Notes: a model not told the origin generated them from the letters alone. A stretch of 64,000 bases of DNA from Robiginitalea biformata HTCC2501 (GCF_000024125.1 NC_013222.1:2993501-3057500), one strand, 5' to 3'. Positions 27,427-36,306 are shown, counted from the stretch's first letter. Made by a program: numbers and translations.

Positions 27427-29154
27427 ATGAAAAATTGGTTCTCTCCGGCCGTAATCCTCCTTACTGCCATTTTGCTGACCGGATGTAACGAGTCGGCACC
27501 CCAAACAGGCCCGGAATCGGCAACATGGTCGGAACCGGTCCCGGAGATTCCCGACTACAACAGCCTGGAACTACCCGAGAAGCCCAATATCCTCTGGCTG
27601 GTTGCCGAGGACCTGAGCCCGTACATTGCCGCCTATGGGGACTCCACAGTACATACGCCCAACCTGGACCGCCTGGCGGCCGAAGGGGTCCGCTATACGC
27701 GGATGTTCTCGCCTTCCGGGGTTTGTGCCCCGAGCCGGGCCGCCATCGCCCTGGGGATGTATCCAACCCGTACCGGGGCCATGCACATGCGGACGGGACC
27801 CTGGTACAGCACCCAGGAAAACCCGCCCGATACGTGGTACGACGGCCGGAAAATCTACGAAGCTGTACCCCCGGCGGGCACGCACATGCACAGTACCCTG
27901 ATGCGCCGGGCCGGGTATTACGCCACGAACAATGCCAAGCAGGATTACCAGTTCCGGACGGAACTTACAGCCTGGGACGAAAGCAGTCGGGACGCCCACT
28001 GGCGCAACCGGCCGTCACCGGAACAACCGTTTTTTGCCATCTTCAATTTTGAGGTGACCCACGAATCCCGGATATGGATGCGGGCCGGGGATTCCCTCCT
28101 GATAGACCCCGACCGGGAAATAACCGTGCCGCCCTACCTGCCGGATACGGATTCCGTACGGACCGACCTGAGGCGGATGTATTCCAACATCGTGGAAATG
28201 GACCGGCAGGTTGGGATAATCCTGGGGCAGCTGGAAGCGGATGGCCTGCTGGAAAACACGGTGGTATTCTGGTACGGCGACCACGGGGGGCCGCTGCCCC
28301 GCAGCAAGCGGTCGCTCTATGATACCGGGTTGCAGGTGCCCTTGCTGGTGCGTTTTCCCGGGGCACAACTGGCCGGACAGACCGACGGGCAGCTGCTGAG
28401 TTTCGTGGACCTGAAACCGACGATATTATCCCTGGCCGGGGTGGAGCCTCCCAGGGACCTGGACGGGCGTGCCTGGGCCGGGGCGTACCGGGCCGAAAAA
28501 CCCCGGGAATACATCCATGCCGCTGCCGACGATTTTGACGGCTGCTGCCACGGCCGACTGCGTGCGGTCCGGGATTACCGGTTTAAATATATCCGGAATT
28601 TCCTGCCGGAACAGGCCTATTACCAACCGGTCCCCTACCGGGAACAAATGCCTGCCATGCGGGAACTGTTGCGCAGGAAGGAACAGGGTACCCTGGACAG
28701 CGTACAGCTGCAATGGTTTGCAACCGGCGGCGCGGGGGAAGCCCTCTTTGACACACAAAATGACTCCCTGGAGCTCCGAAACTTGGCCGGCAACCCGCAG
28801 TACGCGGATGTCCTGGAAGAACTGCGGGAGGAACTCAGCCGGTGGATGCAGGCAACCCACGACCTCGGGATGATTGACGAGCCGGAATACCTGGAGCGCA
28901 TCTGGCCGGAAGGCTCGCAGCCCGTAACCCAAACCCCGGTCGTTGAAGCATCTTCCGGGCAGTTGATCCTGGAATCCGAAACCCCGGGTGCCGCTATCGG
29001 GTATCAGTGGGTGGGGCAGGGACAATTGCCGGCAGCAGCCTGGACCCCCTATACAGACCCAATAGAAATTCAAACCGGGCAGGAACTCGTGGCCAGGGCA
29101 CACCGCATCGGATTTTTGCCCAGCCAGGAAATACGCTGGCAAGCCGCGGAATAA
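27427..29154 (+). CDS. S1-family sulfatase, lipoprotein
   Basis: This encodes 575 residues. MKNWFSPAVILLTAILLTGC gives a lipoprotein signal with Cys20. The sulfatase core starts at NILWLVAEDLSPYIAAYGD with metal-binding Asp, and the formylglycine site is SGVCAPSRAAIALG with Cys100 (C-x-P-S-R). FWYGDHGGPLPRSK near residue 280 carries the second metal site. The last 80 residues form a CHB_HEX_C-like beta domain. It should desulfate a sugar of the locus substrate, pointing to a sulfated rhamnose glycan such as rhamnan sulfate or ulvan. The maturase (anSME) is not in the window. An AT-rich stretch at 27386-27408 could hold its promoter; no pentad operator faces it. Confidence 0.92.
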   Translation: MKNWFSPAVILLTAILLTGCNESAPQTGPESATWSEPVPEIPDYNSLELPEKPNILWLVAEDLSPYIAAYGDSTVHTPNLDRLAAEGVRYTRMFSPSGVCAPSRAAIALGMYPTRTGAMHMRTGPWYSTQENPPDTWYDGRKIYEAVPPAGTHMHSTLMRRAGYYATNNAKQDYQFRTELTAWDESSRDAHWRNRPSPEQPFFAIFNFEVTHESRIWMRAGDSLLIDPDREITVPPYLPDTDSVRTDLRRMYSNIVEMDRQVGIILGQLEADGLLENTVVFWYGDHGGPLPRSKRSLYDTGLQVPLLVRFPGAQLAGQTDGQLLSFVDLKPTILSLAGVEPPRDLDGRAWAGAYRAEKPREYIHAAADDFDGCCHGRLRAVRDYRFKYIRNFLPEQAYYQPVPYREQMPAMRELLRRKEQGTLDSVQLQWFATGGAGEALFDTQNDSLELRNLAGNPQYADVLEELREELSRWMQATHDLGMIDEPEYLERIWPEGSQPVTQTPVVEASSGQLILESETPGAAIGYQWVGQGQLPAAAWTPYTDPIEIQTGQELVARAHRIGFLPSQEIRWQAAE

Positions 29155-29208
29155 TATCAGGTGGCAGGCAAACGCCCAGGCATTTCATTTAGTAAATCGG
29201 GCTGCGCC

Positions 29209-29667
29209 TCATGGGCCATCCGGGTAGAATTGGCTCCAATTCGCATCGGCCTGCCGGAGCAGCCGTTCTTCGTCCCGGTTCCATTTCTTCAGGGGGTTGT
29301 TCAGCCGCGTACGGTTAAAGAGCATCAGACGGCCATCCACCATTTTGTAGGTTTCAGGATCTACTGCAACCCGGTCCCCGGATTTCCCCATCGCATAGGC
29401 GCACCAGCCTCCATAGGCAGGGATGTACTGCTCCGGCATTGCCTGGAACAGGTGCATGTTGCGTTCCGTGGTAAACAAAAAACGTACCCCCTGGTAATCG
29501 TGGGAGAATTCCGGTGTCCCCCTTACCGGCGTCCCGCGGGTATAGCTTACCAGGTCGTACCCCTGAATGGCAACGCCGTCTTCCTGGTTGATCCAGCCGG
29601 CAGCATCAGGCTGGGCCACCGCCCACAGCCCGCAGAACAACAGGCATAGTAATACGTACGGTTTCAT
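29209..29667 (-). CDS. Exported YHS-domain protein
   Basis: This encodes 152 residues from the ATG at 29667, chosen because it begins a clean signal peptide (MKPYVLLCLLFCGLWAVAQ); the frame is open further upstream without coding character. A YHS domain, usually linked to metal binding, covers GVAIQGYDLVSYTRGTPVRG to the YGGWCAYAMG segment with its Cys. Homologous small YHS proteins are frequent in Bacteroidetes and have no settled function. Its first 62 bases overlap the end of the NRDE gene upstream, so the two are translationally linked. It converges on the sulfatase gene. Confidence 0.82.
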   Translation of the reverse strand: MKPYVLLCLLFCGLWAVAQPDAAGWINQEDGVAIQGYDLVSYTRGTPVRGTPEFSHDYQGVRFLFTTERNMHLFQAMPEQYIPAYGGWCAYAMGKSGDRVAVDPETYKMVDGRLMLFNRTRLNNPLKKWNRDEERLLRQADANWSQFYPDGP

Positions 29668-30325
29668 CTGCTTCAAACTTATAATGGGTAATATCCATGC
29701 AGCCGGCACCCAGGGACATCTGCGTGATGCTTGTGGAGCAAACCTCCGGCCGGTCCAGGACAAAAGGCGTGGGCGATTCCCGGCCGTGGATCCTCAACAG
29801 GGCTTCCCGGCTGTTCCCCTCCCGGTCCAGGGCTTCCCGGAAGTAGGCCTCCTTCTGGGCATGTTGTTCCCGGGTATACAGGGTGGCGGATGACCAGAGG
29901 TGCCCGGTTGCGGCATCCGGCTGGAAATGGTGCGAGTGGCGCCCGTCCCACACCCAGCGTTGGATCCGGCCCGGCTCAACGAGGATAAGCGTAAAGGGTT
30001 CCACTCCCGACGGGTCCGCATCCTTCAGGAAGCTATCGAAATCCGATGCCTCAAACGCCTCGAGGACCACGATTCCGCGACTCTTCCTGTAGGGCGGTTT
30101 CCGCTTGTGGTTTTCCAGGCCGCCATTCAGGAGACAGGCCGTCCTACCTGTGTGGTCGGCAGCTATCCAGGTGCCGCCAGCCCGGGCATCCAGGGGAGCC
30201 ATCAATTGTGTCCCATTGGAAAGTATGCGAGCTTGCGGCAACAGCGTTTCCCTTTTTGGGTCTTCGTCCCGGTTGGTTGTCAACAGGTAGCCGTCCGGGC
30301 GGGGGATATAACTTACTGTGCACAT
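29606..30325 (-). CDS. NRDE-family (TANGO2-like) protein
   Basis: This encodes 239 residues beginning MCTVSYIPRPDGYLLTTNRDEDPKRET, which contains the conserved Cys2 and the Asn-Arg-Asp-Glu motif that names the family. Later blocks (GGTWIAADHTGRTACLLNGG, FTLILVEP) are also typical. The family is an Ntn-hydrolase-like fold related to eukaryotic TANGO2; its reaction is not established. The 3' end overlaps the YHS gene by 62 bp. Nothing links it functionally to the rhamnose genes apart from position. Confidence 0.87.
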   Translation of the reverse strand: MCTVSYIPRPDGYLLTTNRDEDPKRETLLPQARILSNGTQLMAPLDARAGGTWIAADHTGRTACLLNGGLENHKRKPPYRKSRGIVVLEAFEASDFDSFLKDADPSGVEPFTLILVEPGRIQRWVWDGRHSHHFQPDAATGHLWSSATLYTREQHAQKEAYFREALDREGNSREALLRIHGRESPTPFVLDRPEVCSTSITQMSLGAGCMDITHYKFEADETVRITMPVVLRAVGGGPA

Positions 30326-30523
30326 AATTTTCGATTTTGTAGTGCAGTTCGCGATGCAGGCTGGTGGGGATCTCTGCAGGTGTCCCGGCTTCGGCCGAGA
30401 GATTGGCCGGCAACGCGCTGCCTGTCCAATTCGACGGGGTTCCCGGGCATCCCTTACACCGCAGACGTAAATTCCGCTCCAAAACCCCGCCTACCGCCTG
30501 ACCACCCCGGCAGGGCTCCTGCC

Positions 30524-32203
30524 CTAAGGCAGCGTTTGCCTGGCCTGGCGGTCCGGGTCGTCCAGCAGTTCGCAATGGTCGTCCAAAATCATGGTTTCGC
30601 CCCTTTCGGGAGTGTAGGCAGCCCACTCAGGCAAGTCCCCGCCATTCGGGTTGCCCGTTCGCATAAACTGCAGCAGCCCATCAGACATCTTTTCGGCAAG
30701 TGCCCGGGGGCGGCTTCCCCCACCGGTATGGGTAAGCATCAGATCCGTGTTGTAAAACCAGAAACAGATATCCAGGCAATGAAAAGCGCGCATACGGTTG
30801 TTGAACAGGGGGGGCTCCCATCCAAACCAGGCCACGTAAACCGGGGCGGGTTGCGCGGATTTGGCATTGGCCGTTTCCACTACCGATTTCCTGTTGCTGG
30901 AAACCAGGCACATGATTTCTATGGGTTTTGCATTGGGGAAGGCCTTGGCATAGGCATCGTAAATCTCGGCGGCCTTGTCCCCGAAACCGCCGCGGAACCC
31001 GGCCTGGTCGGCGAGCATCTTTTTGGCCCCGGCAGCGTCGATTTTTTCAAGTTCCGGGTTGGTGCGGGACATCCCCCACTCGTGGAATGTACTGCATATC
31101 AGCATGGGGACATCCGAGGATACCCCCGACGCCTCTGAATAAAAGGTTCCTTTGGGGATATGCACCCCGTCTGCAACCGGTCGGAACCCGCCCCGGAAAC
31201 CTCCCCCGCCCGGGTTTTCTTTTTCCATGGTCTCCTGGGCCCTTCCAGCAAGGAGGATATAGTCTTTCCAGGCCATTTCCTGGAGCTTTCCGATTTCCCC
31301 CGCCTGCAGCCCGGCTTCCTTCAGGATATACGATCCGAGTTTTTGGGAATACTCCTGGTCCAGGGCCGAGGTGGAAGACCCGCTCAGGGGTACCGCCTTG
31401 TGGATCAGTCCCCGGGTAGCCGGCATGGCCGCCAGGGTACATACTTTGGAACCACCCCCGGACTGTCCCATGATGGTTACGTTGTTCGGGTCGCCCCCGA
31501 AATTGGCGATGTTCTGCGATACCCATTCCAGGGCCGCTACCATATCCAGGGCTCCCACATTCCCGGAATGCTGGTATGCCTCGCCGCCAACCCCGGAAAG
31601 GTCGGAGAATCCTATGGGCCCCAGGCGGTGGTTGATGGAAACAAATACGATATCCCCTTTCCTGCTCAGGTTCTCGCCCATATAACCGTCCTGTTCAATA
31701 CCGTTGCCATTGCGATACCCCCCGCCATGGTACCAGACCATGACCGGGCGTTTACCTCCGTCTGCCAGCGCAGGCGTCCAGACATTGAGCCTCAGGCAGT
31801 CCTCGCTGACATCGTCGTAATTCCAATGGTCCGCAAAGGAGTACCAGGGGTTGGCATAGCGGTTGTCCATAATTTGCGGGGCGGTATTGCCCCACCATAC
31901 GGCGGGTCGCACATCCGACCAGGGTTCGGGCTGCCGCGGGGGCATAAACCGGTTCTTCCCGCTTGTATCCGCCCCATATGGGATGCCCCGGAATTGATAG
32001 ATGTCGCGGAGGACGAAACCCTGAACCTTCCCGTAAACGGTATCGGCTATGGCCGTGTCATCCCCGATAAACAATACCTGGTCATCGTTGGAAGGGGCGT
32101 TCTGCCCGGGCCTGGAGGCTCCCAGGGAAATACCGGAAGCCAGGCCAATGCCGGCTGCACCGGCCCCCATGGTTTGGATAAAATTTCTTCTGTTTGTATT
32201 CAT
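30524..32203 (-). CDS. Tat-exported type-B carboxylesterase
   Basis: This encodes 559 residues from the ATG at 32203, chosen because it starts a twin-arginine signal (MNTNRRNFIQTMGAGAAGIGLASG). Hallmarks are the oxyanion WYHGGGY near residue 170, the EDCLRLNVW block, the nucleophile elbow IMGQSGGGSK (Gln instead of the usual Glu, Gly for Ala) and a catalytic His region near HCLDICFWF. It is an extracytoplasmic serine esterase. Lying between the rhamnosidase locus and the sugar-oxidation operon, it may remove ester groups from plant or algal glycans, but the substrate is open. Confidence 0.86.
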   Translation of the reverse strand: MNTNRRNFIQTMGAGAAGIGLASGISLGASRPGQNAPSNDDQVLFIGDDTAIADTVYGKVQGFVLRDIYQFRGIPYGADTSGKNRFMPPRQPEPWSDVRPAVWWGNTAPQIMDNRYANPWYSFADHWNYDDVSEDCLRLNVWTPALADGGKRPVMVWYHGGGYRNGNGIEQDGYMGENLSRKGDIVFVSINHRLGPIGFSDLSGVGGEAYQHSGNVGALDMVAALEWVSQNIANFGGDPNNVTIMGQSGGGSKVCTLAAMPATRGLIHKAVPLSGSSTSALDQEYSQKLGSYILKEAGLQAGEIGKLQEMAWKDYILLAGRAQETMEKENPGGGGFRGGFRPVADGVHIPKGTFYSEASGVSSDVPMLICSTFHEWGMSRTNPELEKIDAAGAKKMLADQAGFRGGFGDKAAEIYDAYAKAFPNAKPIEIMCLVSSNRKSVVETANAKSAQPAPVYVAWFGWEPPLFNNRMRAFHCLDICFWFYNTDLMLTHTGGGSRPRALAEKMSDGLLQFMRTGNPNGGDLPEWAAYTPERGETMILDDHCELLDDPDRQARQTLP

Positions 32204-32408
32204 GGTTGTCAGGTTGAATGAATGGGGACGCGCCGGCCCGCCACCCGGAGTTCGTTTCGTTTGCAGCGAATAAGTTACGAAATCATCCCCGTTATCCTGA
32301 CAGCCGGAAATTTTACATATCAAAATTTTCGGTTCCTGTTACATTTTGCGAAACGGGGAATGGGTATCCTCATCAGGGAGGAGTATCCTGGAGGTAAGGA
32401 AAACGGAC

Positions 32409-33380
32409 TTACCAATCCCGCAAGCCCAGGAGCTTCTCGCCCAGTGGCGAGAGCTCCGCCCGGGGGTAGCGCTCCTGCTCCCAGTTCCTCGGGTCGCCGG
32501 GAAAGGCATAGCCCTCGGGGGCCACCCGGTCCTTCCACGAGCGGATCCGCCACTCCCGGAGTTCCCGGTTCGATTCCTCGGCGGGCATCATCGAAATATA
32601 CTGGGCAATGCGAACCTTGTTGTCCGAGCGGTTCGGTCGGATTCCATGGGGCTGCAGGCTGTTAAAGATCAGCAGGTCTCCCGCCTCCATGGGTACTTTT
32701 ACGATTTTATCCTCCAACCCGGTGATGTCCGGTTTAAACCGGTCCCGGTCCTCGGGCTGGGTTTGCTTCCAGGTATCGTAATTGCGGAACAACCAGGGGA
32801 TGCACTGAAAGCCGCCCATCTCGGGGTCCGTCTGGTCGGCAAGGGCCAGGACGCCCTGCACCTGCTGGGGCCTGGTTTCCGGGTCGTAATCCCAATGGAT
32901 AAAACCCTTGTACTCGTGGCCCGGGCGCATCGGGAAATTCAGGTTAGCCCGGTCGATGGTTACCCAGAGGCGTTCCGTCCCCCAGATATCGACAAAGGCA
33001 TCGTATACGCGCGGGGCCTGCCGGTTATTCCAAAGGGCCTGGTTGTTGTACACCTCCACCATGCCCGTCCCGGCGAGTTCCTTCATCTGGATTTCCGCAC
33101 GGGGCGGGGCGTACCAGGTTTCCGGGTTGTCCGGGTCCTTTTCGTCGAATTCCCAGAGAAATTCCGCTGTTTTTTGCGCCTGTTCCCGGGGTACGGCCCC
33201 TTTGATGACGATATAGCCGTTCTCCTTCCAAAATGCCCAATCGTCCGGGGAAAGCACCCGGAGGGCGTCCGCCCGGGCTTCCTGTCGGAGCGCCACCTGA
33301 CTGCTTTTGGCCGTAGAGGGGTTGCCCGGGATGTCTTTGTGGGCGTTGTCGGATTGGGAGGGTTTTACAGGTGGATTCAT
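32409..33380 (-). CDS. Phytanoyl-CoA dioxygenase (PhyH) family Fe(II)/2-oxoglutarate enzyme
   Basis: This encodes 323 residues from the ATG at 33380; a longer frame adds 13 residues. FWKENGYIVIKGAVP near residue 50 is the typical start of the fold. The iron ligands are seen as HWDYD (His-x-Asp, about residue 165) and the distal His in SLQPHGIRPN (about 245), with the 2-oxoglutarate Arg in RPNRSDNKVRIAQYI. There is no signal peptide. It hydroxylates an unknown substrate. It diverges from the AraC gene across a 261-bp gap, so it may be co-regulated with the downstream deoxysugar operon. Confidence 0.85.
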   Translation of the reverse strand: MNPPVKPSQSDNAHKDIPGNPSTAKSSQVALRQEARADALRVLSPDDWAFWKENGYIVIKGAVPREQAQKTAEFLWEFDEKDPDNPETWYAPPRAEIQMKELAGTGMVEVYNNQALWNNRQAPRVYDAFVDIWGTERLWVTIDRANLNFPMRPGHEYKGFIHWDYDPETRPQQVQGVLALADQTDPEMGGFQCIPWLFRNYDTWKQTQPEDRDRFKPDITGLEDKIVKVPMEAGDLLIFNSLQPHGIRPNRSDNKVRIAQYISMMPAEESNRELREWRIRSWKDRVAPEGYAFPGDPRNWEQERYPRAELSPLGEKLLGLRDW

Positions 33381-33641
33381 GGTGATCTTTCTTTTTAAGG
33401 GTTTTTCGAAAACGGGCACTTACCCGGGAAATCCAGTTTGAAGGATGTTAACACGTATGGTTGCCGATGCCCGGGAAAAATCAGGCAAATAGCCGCTTCC
33501 AAACGCATTTCATTCCGATAATCCCTATGATGTTATACAAAAATGCCACTTTATTCGTTGAATTCTATGACGTCCTTTGACTTGCCTTTGTACTATATTG
33601 ACAATTTGGCGTAGTTTAATCGGGATTCAATAGACAACACC

Positions 33642-34541
33642 ATGCAAATCCGCCTGGAAACCATTACGAGTTCGGAAGACCGGTCGTTCTCCCTTATGTT
33701 CAACCCGAGGCTCAGCGACCTGTTCTTCTGGCACTTCCACCCGGAATTTGAATTGGTCTATATCGACAATGCCTGGGGAAACCGGCATGTGGGTCGGCAT
33801 TTTTCCCGCTACAACCAGAGCGACCTGGTTTTGATCGGTTCGAACATCCCCCACCTGAATTTCGATTACGGGGTGACCACGGATTACCGGAAAGCGGTAC
33901 TGCACATGAAAAAGGAGTGGGTGGAATCCCATTTTCTGGGAACGCGCGAACTCACGCGGATTAACCACTTAATGCGTTTGTCAGCCCACGGAATTGTATT
34001 TCACGGGACGATAAAACCCCAGGTAGGCGAATCGCTCTTTGAAATGGAAGGCCTGAGCCCTGACGAACAGTATTTCCGATTGGTGGGCATCCTGCAGGCC
34101 CTGGCGGAATCCCTGGAGACCGAGGAAACGGAACTGCTGCACGAACAGCCCTACCACAACCCGGCCAGCGCTGTCGACCAGGAGCGCATCCGGAAGATAT
34201 TCGCCTATATCGATAATCATTACCGGGAACCCATTGCGCTGGAGGATATTGCCGGTACCTGCCACCTGACCCGGGAGGCCTTTTGCAGGTACTTCAAGAA
34301 AATGACCAAATACACCTTTACGGAATTCCTGAACCGCTACCGGGTAAGCCAGGCCAAAAGGGAATTGCTGGCAGGGAACACCGTAGGAGATGCCTGTTTT
34401 GCCTCCGGCTTCCAGAGCATGTCGTACTTCAACCGCGTGTTCAACCGGGTGGCCGGGATGAACCCCAGCGATTACCGGGATTCCGGGGAAGCCTTCAGGA
34501 ACTCGCCACAACCGGGTCCAGCGAGCACCCCGGGTTCCTGA
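33642..34541 (+). CDS. AraC-family regulator of the adjacent deoxysugar-oxidation operon (predicted)
   Basis: This encodes 299 residues. An N-terminal cupin sensor (FWHFHPEFELVYIDNAWGNRHVG near residue 30) is followed by two AraC HTH units (LEDIAGTCHLTREAFCRYFKKMTKYTFTEFLNRYRV and VGDACFASGFQSMSYFNRVFNRVAGMNPSDYR), roughly residues 185-285. A possible promoter lies in the AT-rich stretch around 33590-33632. It stands upstream of the SDR-SDR-SMP30-FAH operon on the same strand with a terminator between, and divergent from phyH. Control of these neighbours is inference from position. Confidence 0.9.
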   Translation: MQIRLETITSSEDRSFSLMFNPRLSDLFFWHFHPEFELVYIDNAWGNRHVGRHFSRYNQSDLVLIGSNIPHLNFDYGVTTDYRKAVLHMKKEWVESHFLGTRELTRINHLMRLSAHGIVFHGTIKPQVGESLFEMEGLSPDEQYFRLVGILQALAESLETEETELLHEQPYHNPASAVDQERIRKIFAYIDNHYREPIALEDIAGTCHLTREAFCRYFKKMTKYTFTEFLNRYRVSQAKRELLAGNTVGDACFASGFQSMSYFNRVFNRVAGMNPSDYRDSGEAFRNSPQPGPASTPGS

Positions 34542-34590
34542 TCCATTGCCTATTGCCGTACGCCGACGCCTGGACGGAACCCGGCGGGGC

Positions 34591-34696
34591 CAACCGGAGT
34601 CAACCGGGGCCAATCAGGGCCAACCGGAGTCAACCGGGGCCAATCAGGGCCGACCGGAGTCAACCGGAGCCATCCGGAGCCATCCGGAGCCACCGG
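34591..34696. repeat. Tandem 10-bp repeat array (CAACCGGAGY)
   Basis: Ten successive decamers fit CAACCGGAGY with few changes. Two copies of a 30-bp unit (34591-34620 and 34621-34650) are identical. A third, diverged unit runs 34651-34680, then further decamers CATCCGGAGC and CACCGG. Each decamer carries CCGG. The array lies wholly between the AraC stop and the operon start, and its last units form the terminator hairpin. Period equals about one helical turn. Confidence 0.9.
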
Positions 34697-34702
34697 ATTT
34701 TT
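34682..34702 (+). terminator. Terminator of the AraC gene built from the last repeat unit
   Basis: ATCCGG (34682-34687) pairs with CCGGAT (34693-34698) over a 5-nt loop and runs straight into five T including the last stem base. The stem is short but GC-rich. A possible -7 box TATCTTCG (34705-34712) follows at once, so termination and re-initiation seem to be packed together. Confidence 0.62.
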
Positions 34703-34772
34703 GTTATCTTCGGATGGTGCACCAACCCTGCCGGCATCCGGTTCCGGGTTGTGCACGCATCAACCGACCTAC

Positions 34773-35528
34773 ATGAAATTTAAAGATCAATCGGCCATAG
34801 TTACCGGTGCCGGTAAGGGCATCGGGCTCGAAATCTGCCGGGAACTGATTCGGGAAGGAGCCCGCGTGGTCCTCAACGACCTGGACGAAAAACTGGCGGC
34901 CGAAGCCGCCGGGGAACTCGGGCCGTCCTGTACACCGGTTGCAGGGGATGCCAGCAACCCGGAAATCATCCGGCAGTTGGTCCATGCCGGGACCTCCTTT
35001 ACCGGTCGCCTGGACATCGCGATCGCAAATGCGGGAATTACCTTGTTTGGCGGGTTCATGGAATATAAACGGGAAGATTTTAACCAGGTGATGGAGGTGA
35101 ACCTTGCGGGGACCTTCTTCCTGGCGCAGGCGGCAGCCCGCCAAATGAAGCAGCAAGGCAGCGGCGGGGCCCTGTTGTTTATGTCTTCCGTCACCGGCCA
35201 CCAGGCCCATAAAAACCTGGGCGCCTATGGCATGACCAAAGCGGCCATCGAATTGCTGGCGCGCAACCTGGTCCTGGAGGTTTCCGGCTACGGGATCCGC
35301 GTCAACGCCATTGCCCCCGGGGCGACTAAAACGGAACGCACCCTGGAGGACCCCGATTACACCCCGCTCTGGTCCCGGCTTACCCCTATCGGCCGGCCTG
35401 CGGAAACCTCCGATATCGCCCGGGCCGCCCTTTTCCTGGTATCCGAAGACGCCCGGCACATCACCGGCCAGACCCTCGTGGTGGACGGCGGATGGACAGC
35501 CGTAAGCCCCTCTCCCTATGAAAAATGA
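34773..35528 (+). CDS. SDR dehydrogenase 1, likely L-fucose/L-rhamnose 1-dehydrogenase or keto-deoxy-acid dehydrogenase
   Basis: This encodes 251 residues from the ATG at 34773 (MKFKDQSAIVTGAG); the open frame upstream runs through the repeat array and is not coding. The nucleotide motif TGAGKGIG, the NAG motif (IANAGIT), catalytic Ser in MSSVTG and YGMTK (YxxxK) near residue 150 are all present, as is the C-terminal GQTLVVDGGW. It is a classical cytosolic NAD(P) SDR. With a second SDR, a lactonase and an FAH hydrolase in one operon it fits one of the two oxidation steps of the non-phosphorylative deoxyhexose pathway. Which step it does is not decidable here. Confidence 0.85.
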   Translation: MKFKDQSAIVTGAGKGIGLEICRELIREGARVVLNDLDEKLAAEAAGELGPSCTPVAGDASNPEIIRQLVHAGTSFTGRLDIAIANAGITLFGGFMEYKREDFNQVMEVNLAGTFFLAQAAARQMKQQGSGGALLFMSSVTGHQAHKNLGAYGMTKAAIELLARNLVLEVSGYGIRVNAIAPGATKTERTLEDPDYTPLWSRLTPIGRPAETSDIARAALFLVSEDARHITGQTLVVDGGWTAVSPSPYEK

Positions 35529-36306
35529 CGACCTCTTCCGGCTAGACGGCAAAACCGCCCTGGTTACCGGAGGCGCCAAAGGAATCGGCGCGGCCATCGC
35601 GCGGATGTTCGCCAACCGGGGGGCCCGTGTTTTTATCCTGGACAGGGACCGGGAGGCCGGGGAACAGACAGCTGCCGCAATCGCATCCACCAACAGGCAG
35701 GCGGCATTTTGTTTCTGCGACCAGGCAGATCCCGAATCGGTTGAAACCGCTATCGAACAGATTGTGGGGGAGGCGGACAAGCTGGATATCCTGGTGAACA
35801 ATGCCGCCATAGCCCATATCGGGACGGCGGAAACCACCTCAGCCGAGGACATGGACCGGCTGCTGCGTGTAAATGTGGGCGGGGTCCACAACATGCTCCG
35901 GGCCGTCCTGCCCCATATGAAAAAACGCGGCGGGGTGATCCTGAACCTGGCGTCCATAGCCAGCGGGCTTGGCTTGCCGGAACGATTTGCCTACAGTTCC
36001 ACCAAAGGGGCCATCGCCACCATGACGCTATCCGTCGCCCGGGACTACCTCCCGTATGGCATTCGCTGTAACTCCCTTTCGCCTGCGCGCGTCCACACCC
36101 CCTTTGTAGACGGGTACCTGGCGGAAAATTACCCGGGCCGGGAGGAGGAAATGTATAAAAAGCTCTCCGCCACCCAACCCATCGGCCGCATGGGACGGCC
36201 GGAGGAAATCGCTGCGTTTGCCCTTTACCTGTGCTCGGACGAGGCCGCATTCCTGACGGGGTGCGACTACCCCATCGACGGGGGCTTTAAAAACCTGAAC
36301 ACCTGA
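35518..36306 (+). CDS. SDR dehydrogenase 2 of the deoxysugar-oxidation operon
   Basis: This encodes 262 residues, starting 11 bases inside the end of the previous gene. TGGAKGIGAAIARMFA is the cofactor site with acidic DRDRE after the second strand, favouring NAD. NNAAIAHIG, the catalytic Ser in LASIASG and YSSTK are present. The segment RVHTPFVDGYLAENYPGREEEMYKKLSATQPIGRMGRPEEIA and the end CDYPIDGGFKNLNT resemble 2-keto-3-deoxy-L-fuconate or rhamnonate 4-dehydrogenases. Its stop overlaps the ATG of the lactonase gene (TGATG). Confidence 0.85.
   Translation: MKNDDLFRLDGKTALVTGGAKGIGAAIARMFANRGARVFILDRDREAGEQTAAAIASTNRQAAFCFCDQADPESVETAIEQIVGEADKLDILVNNAAIAHIGTAETTSAEDMDRLLRVNVGGVHNMLRAVLPHMKKRGGVILNLASIASGLGLPERFAYSSTKGAIATMTLSVARDYLPYGIRCNSLSPARVHTPFVDGYLAENYPGREEEMYKKLSATQPIGRMGRPEEIAAFALYLCSDEAAFLTGCDYPIDGGFKNLNT

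Noticed and set aside
32204..32323. N-terminal extension of the Tat carboxylesterase, and similar extensions of the YHS (29668-29763), PhyH (33381-33419) and secreted esterase (53197-53319) frames
   Set aside because: In each case an internal ATG begins a recognisable signal peptide or domain and the upstream part has no coding character.
34591..34696. CRISPR array
   Set aside because: The repeats are contiguous decamers without spacers and there are no cas genes.
34283..34783. Frames through the decamer array coding a SQPGPIRAN-like repeat protein
   Set aside because: Low-complexity peptide made by the repeat, no proper start and partly inside the AraC gene; the DNA repeat itself is the signal.
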